DNA of 32,664 nucleotides from an uncultured Prevotellaceae bacterium (lineage in GTDB: Bacteria > Bacteroidota > Bacteroidia > Bacteroidales > Bacteroidaceae): assembly GCA_937893145.1 (NCBI GenBank), contig CALBJW010000202.1:1-32664 (forward strand), read 5' to 3'. The notes beneath the pieces were generated by a model, which did not search any database, was not told the origin of the DNA, and was given only the letters and a program-made list of their open reading frames with translations. The position numbers and the translations under genes were made by a program. This document shows, piece after piece, positions 19,545 through 26,737 of the stretch (position 1 is the stretch's first letter; every line of letters begins with the position of its first letter).

Positions 19545-20825
19545 CTATAAATCTAAAAGCATATTTGGTAGTCTCTCATCAATCATGGTTTGAGGGACAT
19601 CACATTCTCTGGCAATGTTAGCCCAACCGGCACATGCATCACATACCTCATCGATAATTTGTGAGCCATTGCGTATGTTGTTGCGTGATGCGAGTTCTAA
19701 AAGATCGAAACGAGTAATGTTATCAAACTTTCCATTGATTGACATCTGATGCGCTGATGTCCATGCACCTGCAGGATTATAGTTGTAACCCATATCATAG
19801 GCTGGAGATAAACGCCACCTACCTTGACTGTCCATAAGGAAGGATATGTTCTTTGTGTGGTCATCCTGGTTTCGTACAACGACATTGAACACTACTCTGC
19901 GGAACATCTCTTGTGCATCACTATATGGCAAACGCAAACCACGCATCACATTGAATGCCTGTTCATAGGAATATCCTCGAAGAAGTCTGTAGTCGTAATG
20001 CGCAATACCACAAAGCGTCTGCATATGTATCTTTTCGCCATTAATTCGGTCGAAACGCTTGGTAAGGAAATGAGCTCTTCCATTCTCTTCGATAAGGTCA
20101 CAAAATGTCATGTCAATACCACATTTCCTCACCAACTTGGAAAATGAGTATTCAAGACGACCAAAGTTTTCTGTCTCCTTAAATCCTGCAGTTGCTGACA
20201 CTCCATCCAACTTAATGAGGTAATACTCAAAGCCTTCCGGTGCATCAATCTGTCCAGAACGTACCTCGCCCGTTTCCTTGTTATAGGCAATGATAGCTTT
20301 TGCTCTTTGTCCACCGGCAGATGTTCCAAGACTCAAAATCTCTGCTATTGCAGCTTTTCTGTCATTGCTGAGATTAGTTTGAAAACTATTCTTCTCAGTC
20401 AATGCTTCGCGCGCAACTGCAACAAGACTATCGAGTTCAATGTTTTGCTCAGAATTGAAAGCGCCCTCCTTTGCAGGTTCAAACTCAAGTGCCCCCATAC
20501 ATCGTCTGCCCATGAAGCAAAGCGACTCAATGGCATTGCCACTGGTTCTGCCTGTCAGTGCCAGCCACTTGTCAAAGAGTGCACGACCATAAGTGTCTGG
20601 CAAAGAATCGGCAAGCATACCAGGCAAACCACTGAAGGTGTCACGGTTCAAATCTCCAAAACTATACACGCGTCCTTCTCTTGCTGGCATGAGAAGGGGC
20701 GATGGCTGAATGCCACTCTTAATGAAATCCGTGTCGTATTCAAAACGAGCGACATCATACTGCGAGTCCCAACTAACGAAACCTACAGTCATGCCAAACA
20801 TTTTTACTTGTGCTACTTCTACCAT
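19545..20825 (-). CDS. hipA: HipA-family serine/threonine kinase toxin
   Basis: A 426-residue protein with the HipA N-terminal and C-terminal domains. Recognisable kinase features are the loop GTSAGGQRAKA (168-178), the catalytic stretch NQDDHTKN (319-326) with its aspartates, and the metal-binding Asp344 in LSPAYDMGYN. In the E. coli system HipA phosphorylates glutamyl-tRNA synthetase, halting translation and causing persistence; the target of this homologue is not known. The start at 20825 overlaps the end of the upstream antitoxin gene by seven bases, the usual translational coupling of hipBA. The pair is carried between two copies of a neighbour gene's 3' end, which suggests acquisition by insertion. 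Confidence 0.92.
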   Translation of the reverse strand: MVEVAQVKMFGMTVGFVSWDSQYDVARFEYDTDFIKSGIQPSPLLMPAREGRVYSFGDLNRDTFSGLPGMLADSLPDTYGRALFDKWLALTGRTSGNAIESLCFMGRRCMGALEFEPAKEGAFNSEQNIELDSLVAVAREALTEKNSFQTNLSNDRKAAIAEILSLGTSAGGQRAKAIIAYNKETGEVRSGQIDAPEGFEYYLIKLDGVSATAGFKETENFGRLEYSFSKLVRKCGIDMTFCDLIEENGRAHFLTKRFDRINGEKIHMQTLCGIAHYDYRLLRGYSYEQAFNVMRGLRLPYSDAQEMFRRVVFNVVVRNQDDHTKNISFLMDSQGRWRLSPAYDMGYNYNPAGAWTSAHQMSINGKFDNITRFDLLELASRNNIRNGSQIIDEVCDACAGWANIARECDVPQTMIDERLPNMLLDL

Positions 20826-21166
20826 TCAGAGTCCTCCTGTAATATACTGCTATAACTTCTTGTTGCGCGTTTACGTACTTTGGTCTTGGAGGAGTGAATC
20901 ATCTTGTAGTATTCTTGTGGACTGATTTCCTCTTCCTTCAACAGAGACATGAAGATGTCCATGTTGCCCAATGTGCGCATTATCCTAAGGAACGACTCGA
21001 AGGACTTGATGTCACCGTCCTCCATGCGTACGATGGAAGACATTGAGACTCCAGACTGCACAGCCAAGTCCTGACGAGAGATGTTCTGCTTCAGTCTGAG
21101 TTCCTTAATCTTTGCAGAAATCCTCTTGGTAATCTCTGTATCCGAAAGCATGTAAATATTTTCCAT
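20819..21166 (-). CDS. hipB: HipB-like helix-turn-helix antitoxin and repressor
   Basis: The 115-residue product starts at the ATG at 21166 (MENIYMLSDTEITKRIS); an ATG at 21151 (MLSDTE) is an alternative, and the longer frame to 21217 would run through the promoter. Residues about 14-70 form an XRE-type helix-turn-helix (KIKELRLKQNISRQDLAVQSGVSMSSIVRMEDG). The tail is rich in basic and serine residues. It should bind and neutralise HipA and repress its own operon, as HipB proteins do. Two identical 12-bp dyad sites flanking the promoter are candidate operators. It ends seven bases inside hipA. Confidence 0.88.
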   Translation of the reverse strand: MENIYMLSDTEITKRISAKIKELRLKQNISRQDLAVQSGVSMSSIVRMEDGDIKSFESFLRIMRTLGNMDIFMSLLKEEEISPQEYYKMIHSSKTKVRKRATRSYSSILQEDSEW

Positions 21167-21171
21167 ATATC

Positions 21172-21225
21172 TCAATATTGATATTTTAACGCTGCAAATA
21201 TAGTGTTTATTTTTCAATATTGATA
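21172..21225 (-). promoter_or_regulatory. hipBA promoter with two operator candidates
   Basis: On the minus strand a -7 box TATATTTG lies at 21195-21202. The identical sequence TCAATATTGATA, whose first ten bases are a perfect palindrome, occurs at 21172-21183 (just after the expected transcript start) and at 21214-21225 (over the -33 region). The palindrome centres are 42 bp apart, four helical turns, so dimers bound at both would face the same side and could close the promoter. Confidence 0.7.
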
Positions 21226-21317
21226 CATTATGAACGAATTATTTTTCAAATAAAATGTATTTTTAACATTTCAACAGTAAAAAAAACGTACATACAACAC
21301 AAAAAGAAGGCTGCTGG

Positions 21318-21513
21318 CTACGGTGGTCTTCAGACATACAACTACCACTCAGCATCCGTTCTTCGTCGTACATCCGATGCAAAGGATGGAGAGTTCACCA
21401 TCCCATCTACCCCATCCGTCTCTGGCACATTCGACCTCACCGGTCGTCGCATCACTGCCCCAGTCAAGGGCCAGATGTACATCAAGAACGGCAAGAAGTA
21501 TTTGGCAAAGTAA
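21318..21513 (+). pseudogene. remnant of the GH128-like gene 3' end (copy 2, with internal deletion)
   Basis: These 196 bases match 18801-19140 closely but lack 144 internal bases (48 codons), with the join at CCATC, a short sequence present on both sides of the lost segment in copy 1. The deletion keeps the frame, so the remnant still reads GYGGLQTYNYHSASVL and ends GQMYIKNGKKYLAK before a TAA at 21511-21513. It has no signal peptide or catalytic region. A frame can be extended upstream to a TTG at 21220, but that part overlaps the hipBA control region and is unlikely to be a real gene start. Confidence 0.85.
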
Positions 21514-21547
21514 AAAGACAAGAAAACAACCGATACCAACAAAGAAC

Positions 21548-21575
21548 CACAGGATTACCCTCCTGTGTTTTTTTT
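21548..21575 (+). terminator. strong intrinsic terminator after the GH128 remnant
   Basis: CACAGGA (21548-21554), a six-base loop and TCCTGTG (21561-21567) form a perfect stem followed by eight T. The intact GH128-like gene has no such element directly after its stop, so this is probably the original terminator of that gene, now separated from it by the hipBA segment. Confidence 0.85.
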
Positions 21576-21650
21576 ATTTTGAAATGTAAAGAGATAAACC
21601 AAAGAAGGAAAGAAAATAAACAAATCATTTATAAAGAAATATGGAATTGT

Positions 21651-21681
21651 TTTGAAGGATAGAAAGAAATGCGTACATTTG
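21651..21681 (+). promoter_or_regulatory. promoter of the DUF4365 gene
   Basis: A -33 TTTG (21651-21654) and a -7 TACATTTG (21674-21681) are separated by 19 bases. The predicted transcript start is about 50 bases before the ATG at 21737. Confidence 0.65.
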
Positions 21682-21736
21682 CATTGTCTTAATATAAACT
21701 TAACGAATTTACCTCAAAACAGACTCAATATCATAT

Positions 21737-22705
21737 ATGGCAAACAAGAGAGCTAATTATAAACAAGAAAGTACAGGACTTAGAGTTGTAGAGTTTTATG
21801 TCACAAATCAATTTGATTGGGGATGGCAAACCTACGATCAGAAAAACGACAAAGGCATTGATGGCATCATTATCGTAAGAGATAAGGATGGTAATGATGT
21901 AGGCAAAATCAATGTTCAGGTTAAATGTGGCGAAAGCTATGAAAAGAAAAAAAGAGACGAATATATACATATCGCACCTTATCATGATAAAGAAAATCTC
22001 AAATCGCACCTTGAATACTACAACAAGTTAGAAGGACCAATCATTCTTATTTATGTGAACTCCAAAACAGACCAATACAAGATAAAAGATAAAGACCGTA
22101 TGCTACCTGAAGCATTTTGGGTAGATCTTACAGACTATCACTATAATGATTCACATTTAATACCCATCCCCATCAAGAACAGATTTGGTTCACATTCAAA
22201 AGGAGATTTGAGCAAGATTGTAAAGCCTTATATTAAACAATGGACTGCATATCAAGCAATAACAGCAAATTCCGAAGCATTTAAATTATGGAATTCCATG
22301 AACCTTTGGAAAGACTCTATCAATTATTATAAAAAGCTTAAAGAGGAAGAATTGTATGTAACATTCAATGGTCAAGAAAAGAGAGTCAGCTTTACTCGCA
22401 TGGGCTGGAGAAACATCGTGAACCCCAAAAGAAGTCATTCTGTACGCATCAATTCTCTCAAGTCAATAGCAATTGTAAAACAGATACTTGAATCTAAACC
22501 AGAATTATTGTATCATCTTAAACCATCTAAAAAGCTTGAAGATTGTAAATCATTAGAAGAATTATACTGCATAAGAAAGCGTGTCAAGTTTGAGACTAAC
22601 GGTGAATACCAGAAAGTACAAATTGTTATTAGACGCCACATCTTCAAGGAATTCGGTATGAATGAAGAAACATTCTGGTTTTACGGCATACACATTATAA
22701 AATAA
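21737..22705 (+). CDS. DUF4365 protein, putative PD-(D/E)XK-fold nuclease
   Basis: A 322-residue protein. The first 150 residues resemble DUF4365: a glutamate near the start (VVEFYV, Glu19), then DKGIDGIIIV with Asp42, and VGKINVQVKCGES with Gln61-Val-Lys63. This E...D...QxK order is that of PD-(D/E)XK nucleases. The C-terminal half is rich in lysine and aromatic residues and I do not recognise it. DUF4365 proteins occur in restriction-like and other defence genes, but no characterised function can be assigned here. The gene has its own promoter, is more AT-rich than the host genes to the left, and precedes the cas13b locus on the same strand. Confidence 0.7.
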   Translation: MANKRANYKQESTGLRVVEFYVTNQFDWGWQTYDQKNDKGIDGIIIVRDKDGNDVGKINVQVKCGESYEKKKRDEYIHIAPYHDKENLKSHLEYYNKLEGPIILIYVNSKTDQYKIKDKDRMLPEAFWVDLTDYHYNDSHLIPIPIKNRFGSHSKGDLSKIVKPYIKQWTAYQAITANSEAFKLWNSMNLWKDSINYYKKLKEEELYVTFNGQEKRVSFTRMGWRNIVNPKRSHSVRINSLKSIAIVKQILESKPELLYHLKPSKKLEDCKSLEELYCIRKRVKFETNGEYQKVQIVIRRHIFKEFGMNEETFWFYGIHIIK

Positions 22706-22710
22706 AAAAG

Positions 22711-22924
22711 GAGCAAGAACATTGCACTATAACTCTGATACAAGTCACCATAGATTGTTCTTACTCACAATTCGAATTATGTAAATGTACACTTATTTTG
22801 CCAAAACAACAAAATAAAAGAGCAAGAACTTTGCACTATAACTCTGATACAAGTCACCATAGATTGTTCTTACTCACAATTCGAACTATGCAAATATACA
22901 CACATTTGCCAAAACAGCAAAATA
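22711..22924. repeat. two tandem 109-bp repeats, each with an internal inverted repeat
   Basis: Unit 1 starts at 22711 and unit 2 at 22820, both with GAGCAAGAAC; they match almost base for base for about 105 bases. Within each, GAGCAAGAACA pairs with TGTTCTTACTC about 50 bases later with one mismatch, so each unit can form a long stem-loop. They lie in the gene-free gap 22706-23172 between the DUF4365 gene and cas13b. No open reading frame fits inside. Confidence 0.85.
22811..22885 (-). ncRNA. possible small RNA encoded on the minus strand of repeat unit 2
   Basis: Read on the minus strand, unit 2 has a -7 box TATATTTG at 22891-22898, and the sequence after it contains the whole GAGTAAGAAC...GTTCTTGCTC stem-loop followed by TTTTATTTTG, resembling a terminator. 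A transcript of about 70 bases would result. In unit 1 the same box reads TACATTTA and is probably inactive. No matching RNA family is known to me; this is a prediction only. Confidence 0.28.
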
Positions 22925-23055
22925 ATTCCTCTAAAAAATAAGTACATAAGGCAAAATATCATATTATTAAGCTATTAAGTCATCGTTTTTACTATAACCA
23001 ATGTCCATCACGATAAATGCAGAAATATAACCTACTATATAATCTTCATATTGCA

Positions 23056-23090
23056 AACCACAGGAACAAATCATGTTCTTGTGGTTTTAT
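23056..23090 (+). terminator. hairpin upstream of the cas13b promoter
   Basis: AACCACAGGAACA (23056-23068) pairs with TGTTCTTGTGGTT (23074-23086) with one mismatch around a 5-base loop, followed by TTAT. It lies just before the cas13b promoter and may insulate it from upstream transcription. Confidence 0.55.
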
Positions 23091-23101
23091 CGTTATAAAT
23101 C

Positions 23102-23133
23102 TTTGTATATATTAAAAGAAATATGTACTTTTG
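23102..23133 (+). promoter_or_regulatory. promoter of cas13b
   Basis: A -33 TTTG (23102-23105) and a -7 TACTTTTG (23126-23133) are separated by 20 bases. The expected transcript start is about 35 bases before the cas13b ATG. Confidence 0.65.
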
Positions 23134-23172
23134 CACTGTAATCAAGAAACTAATTAAAAACAATTACATATT

Positions 23173-26100
23173 ATGGAAATTATTGAAAAGTATTTGCCAT
23201 TAAACACAAAGGAAAAAGTGGATGAGCTCATGAAAGATTTGCATGCTAATCCTGAAGAAATGACTAAAAAAGAGTACACCAAAATCCGTTGCGAAATCAA
23301 TAAACCAAAGATTCAGATTTACTTCCAGCAATTCAAGTCAGAGTTTAATTACAAACCTAAAAATGACAATAAAAAAACAACAGTGAAGGTATCTCCACAA
23401 GCCTCCGAAGAAAAGACAAATAAAAAGAATCATAAAGTAACTTCTACATATACTTCTTTCGAACAGTTAGAAGACATAGGCATTATGCTCCCAAAAGCAA
23501 TCTTGGGAGACAACAAGTACATTGCTGGTACCTACATAGAAATGGCATTCCACAATTTCTACCTTACCATGAACCATATCTGCCGTAAGGCAATAGGCAA
23601 GGACATTGTAGAGGAAGCAAAGCCGAACTTTGGCACTAATCCTTTTGATTTTGCCAATGAATCCTATGTATGGAATCCACTCTTCAAAGAACTCAACAGC
23701 CCACACCCAGAAGTAGCAGCGAAAGTAGAAGAGCTTTACAACAAGCATTTCCCTTTCCTGACAGCTTTTCGTGAGTACATCAAGAACGCAACTTCACAAG
23801 AATACAAGAATTATACAAGCCATGACATACTTGAGCGTATATCAAAAACCATGCGCATCCTGCGTAATGTTTGCGCACATAGCGAGATAAAACTCAGTCC
23901 CAATCAAATTGCCACCTTCAAGGATAACGAACATTTCATACTTAGATCCCTCCTTAATTGCTATAAAGGTTCAAAGGAAATAATCAAGGCTCGTTTTAAT
24001 TACCAGAGTGAGCAGATGAGATGCACAGATAATTACAATGTGTATCAAAGACCTGACAATTCCGATTGTCATTTCACCACATTCGGTATAGTAGCTTTTG
24101 CAAGCCTCTTCCTTGAGAAGAAGTATAGCAAGATAATGTCTGACAAACTTCATTGCGTCAAGAAAAAAGACGAATCTATCATCTGCGAGATGCTTTCTGC
24201 CTACAGAACTCGCCTCTTCATCCGCCCTATGTCAAGCGAGAAGGATACCGATGCCATTGCTCTCGACATACTCAACGAGCTCCAGCGCTGCCCAAAGGAA
24301 CTCTTCGATATGCTCAAGCCAGAGAACCAGAAAGAGTTTCGTAAAGCGGTGCAGGTCGATGATACCTGTACCGAGAGTGAAGTACTCATGATTCGCCACA
24401 CCGACCGATTCTCTCATCTTCTGATGAAGTACATTGATGATACAAGAATCTTCAAGAACATACGCTTCCAAGTCTCGCTCGGCAGATACTTCCACGAATT
24501 CTACAATAAGAACTGCATAGACAATGCACAACGAGTTCGTAGCTTGCACAAGGACATCACCGGCTTTGGCCGTATCACAGAGATTGAAGAAAAGAGAAAA
24601 GAGATATGGAAACCTATCATCCGCGAATATGAAGACATACATCAGAATACTAAAAACGAAGCTTCATACATCACCGACCACAGAGCAGCCTATGTAGTCA
24701 ACGGCAATCGCGTAGGTCTCATGATTTCCGACAATGAAGACGATGTAGCATTCATGCCTAACCTCCTTGAAGCCGACAGAAGCGTAATGGCTCCTACTTG
24801 CTGGATGAGCGAATACGAACTCCCTGCTATGGCATTCCTTCTCCACCTCACTAATGCCGACAGCACAGTGGAGGAAGTCATCAAGCAGACCGTTGTCAAA
24901 TACAAGAAACTTTTCGAGGACATTCGTGATGGCAGACTTATTCCACAAAACAACAAAGACACACTCAAGGCCATACTCACTACACAGTATGGCATAAACA
25001 GCACTGACGACATACCAAAGAAGCTCTATAACTACCTGCTTAGCGAAAGTATCAATATCAAGGAAAAATTCAATAAGTGGGCAGAGACACTTATCAAAAG
25101 CATGATTGAGAGCACCGACTATAAAAAGACAAAAATAGACAAACAGCTCGAAACAATCAAAGACACAAGAAAAAACAAGATAGGAAAGAGAAACTATGTG
25201 ACAATCAAACCAGGAAACCTTGCCCAGTTCCTTGCAAAAGACATCATGTTCTTCCAGACAGGAGAGGACAAGCTTACAGGACTCAACTTCCAGGTTCTTC
25301 AGGGACTCATCGCACAATACTCTGATGGCAACTTCGAGCGCTTGAAGCGAGCATTTATCGAAGCACATCTTACCGGTGATGGTGGCAACCCTATCATCAC
25401 TCGTCTCTGTGCTGAAGAGAAACAACCTAAGAACACAATCGAATTCTACAAGGCATACCTCGACATCCGCAAGGCATACCTCACAGAGTGCCTCAACTCC
25501 AATGCCTACGACCAGCTCCCATTCCTCCATGCCAATCGCAAGAAGTGGCAGGAACGCGACACAGAGTTCTACAAGGCACTTGCTGGCAGATACCTCAAGG
25601 ATGAATACGGAATGAAAGAGTTCAGCAAACCTCTTGAACTCCCACGCGGCATGTTTGATGAGCATATCCGCAAGGCATTGAGCGACATTGATAGCATGAA
25701 GCAACTCGCTGCCGACAAGGGCAAGAACACCTCATACCTCATCTATGCGTACTTCATGCATGTTGAGGAAGACAACTGTCAGCCATTCTACAACTATGCA
25801 CGCAACTATTCCATCTTCGACGACCTCTTCCGTGATAAAAATAGCAATAACAAGGAGTATCGCACACCTGCCGACATCTATACTCTTCTGAACAATAAGG
25901 AAGAGAACTCTATCAGTAAACTAATTGAGGCTCAGCCAAAAGAAGAAAAGAAGAAACTCAGAGCTCATCTTTCCATTCTTAAGAACACAGAGACCGACCT
26001 TAAGCGATATAAGGTTCAGGACATGCTGCTCTTCCTTATTGCGAAGAATATCCTCATGAGTGAGCGTAGCGGCTCTGACAAGAAAGAACTTGATAAAGCA

Positions 26101-26640
26101 ATCAGCAACATCAAGCTCATGAACATACATAATGGCGATGTATTGTCGCAGAAGATACCTTTCAGCATCACCGTCAAGACTAAGAGTGGAGAAGAAAAGG
26201 AAATCTACCAAGCAGACCTAAAGCTCAAGAACTACATTCAGTTCTATCGCTTCCTCTCTGACCGCCGTATCGAGTCTCTTCTCTCACTTACAGAAGAAGA
26301 TAGTGTAGATCGCAAGTTATTGGAAGAGGAATTTATTAAGTACGATAAGCACCAGCCAGATGTACTGAAGGAAGTGTTAGATTATGAGCGTGAATACTTC
26401 AACGCCAATGGTCTGAAGAAGAATGGTTCTGAATTATACGATTTCAATGATATGGTACGAGAAAGCACCGAATTCAAAACAAAAGAAAAGGACACACTTG
26501 TGGATATTCGCAATTCGTTTGCTCATCTCACATATCCAAAGAAGAAGAATGTCAAGGATGCTGCGAAAGCAGAATTAAAAAATAAAGCCACCACTGTTGT
26601 TGAAACATTTAATAATATAATAAAAAGCACAGGAGAATAA
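23173..26640 (+). CDS. cas13b: Cas13b, type VI-B CRISPR RNA-guided RNase
   Basis: An 1155-residue protein, within the usual Cas13b range of roughly 1050-1230. The two HEPN nuclease motifs sit near opposite ends as expected for the family: RNVCAH (Arg231 to His236) and RNSFAH (Arg1113 to His1118). Both are intact, so target-activated RNase activity is likely. Between them are the long helical and lysine-rich regions typical of Cas13b, including the part that matures crRNA in other members. Cas13b binds a crRNA with the repeat at its 3' end, recognises complementary RNA and then cuts RNA, including bystander transcripts. The CRISPR array begins 97 bases after the stop. No csx27 or csx28 gene is adjacent. 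The first and last few hundred bases are more AT-rich than the middle, which uses codons more like the host genes. Confidence 0.95.
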   Translation: MEIIEKYLPLNTKEKVDELMKDLHANPEEMTKKEYTKIRCEINKPKIQIYFQQFKSEFNYKPKNDNKKTTVKVSPQASEEKTNKKNHKVTSTYTSFEQLEDIGIMLPKAILGDNKYIAGTYIEMAFHNFYLTMNHICRKAIGKDIVEEAKPNFGTNPFDFANESYVWNPLFKELNSPHPEVAAKVEELYNKHFPFLTAFREYIKNATSQEYKNYTSHDILERISKTMRILRNVCAHSEIKLSPNQIATFKDNEHFILRSLLNCYKGSKEIIKARFNYQSEQMRCTDNYNVYQRPDNSDCHFTTFGIVAFASLFLEKKYSKIMSDKLHCVKKKDESIICEMLSAYRTRLFIRPMSSEKDTDAIALDILNELQRCPKELFDMLKPENQKEFRKAVQVDDTCTESEVLMIRHTDRFSHLLMKYIDDTRIFKNIRFQVSLGRYFHEFYNKNCIDNAQRVRSLHKDITGFGRITEIEEKRKEIWKPIIREYEDIHQNTKNEASYITDHRAAYVVNGNRVGLMISDNEDDVAFMPNLLEADRSVMAPTCWMSEYELPAMAFLLHLTNADSTVEEVIKQTVVKYKKLFEDIRDGRLIPQNNKDTLKAILTTQYGINSTDDIPKKLYNYLLSESINIKEKFNKWAETLIKSMIESTDYKKTKIDKQLETIKDTRKNKIGKRNYVTIKPGNLAQFLAKDIMFFQTGEDKLTGLNFQVLQGLIAQYSDGNFERLKRAFIEAHLTGDGGNPIITRLCAEEKQPKNTIEFYKAYLDIRKAYLTECLNSNAYDQLPFLHANRKKWQERDTEFYKALAGRYLKDEYGMKEFSKPLELPRGMFDEHIRKALSDIDSMKQLAADKGKNTSYLIYAYFMHVEEDNCQPFYNYARNYSIFDDLFRDKNSNNKEYRTPADIYTLLNNKEENSISKLIEAQPKEEKKKLRAHLSILKNTETDLKRYKVQDMLLFLIAKNILMSERSGSDKKELDKAISNIKLMNIHNGDVLSQKIPFSITVKTKSGEEKEIYQADLKLKNYIQFYRFLSDRRIESLLSLTEEDSVDRKLLEEEFIKYDKHQPDVLKEVLDYEREYFNANGLKKNGSELYDFNDMVRESTEFKTKEKDTLVDIRNSFAHLTYPKKKNVKDAAKAELKNKATTVVETFNNIIKSTGE

Positions 26641-26737
26641 TTAGTGTCAACTCACATAAAAAACTTGAATAATATTTGATTTTATGAAAGATTTTCTTTA
26701 TTTAACTAATTATTATTCAAAGTGTAATGAATAGCAT
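26641..26737 (+). promoter_or_regulatory. CRISPR leader candidate
   Basis: A 97-base AT-rich stretch between the cas13b stop and the first repeat. Position and composition fit a leader, and the most degenerate repeats lie at the opposite end of the array, as expected for the leader-distal side. No clear TAnnTTTG box is visible in it. Confidence 0.5.

Noticed and set aside
21220..21317. Upstream extension of the GH128 remnant frame to a TTG start.
   Set aside because: It overlaps a hipBA operator candidate, has no promoter or signal peptide, and the peptide is lysine-rich and unlike copy 1 before 21318.
24664..25704. Minus-strand open frame of 346 residues.
   Set aside because: It lies wholly inside cas13b, is rich in Cys, Val and Phe in the pattern of a complementary frame, and has no family features.
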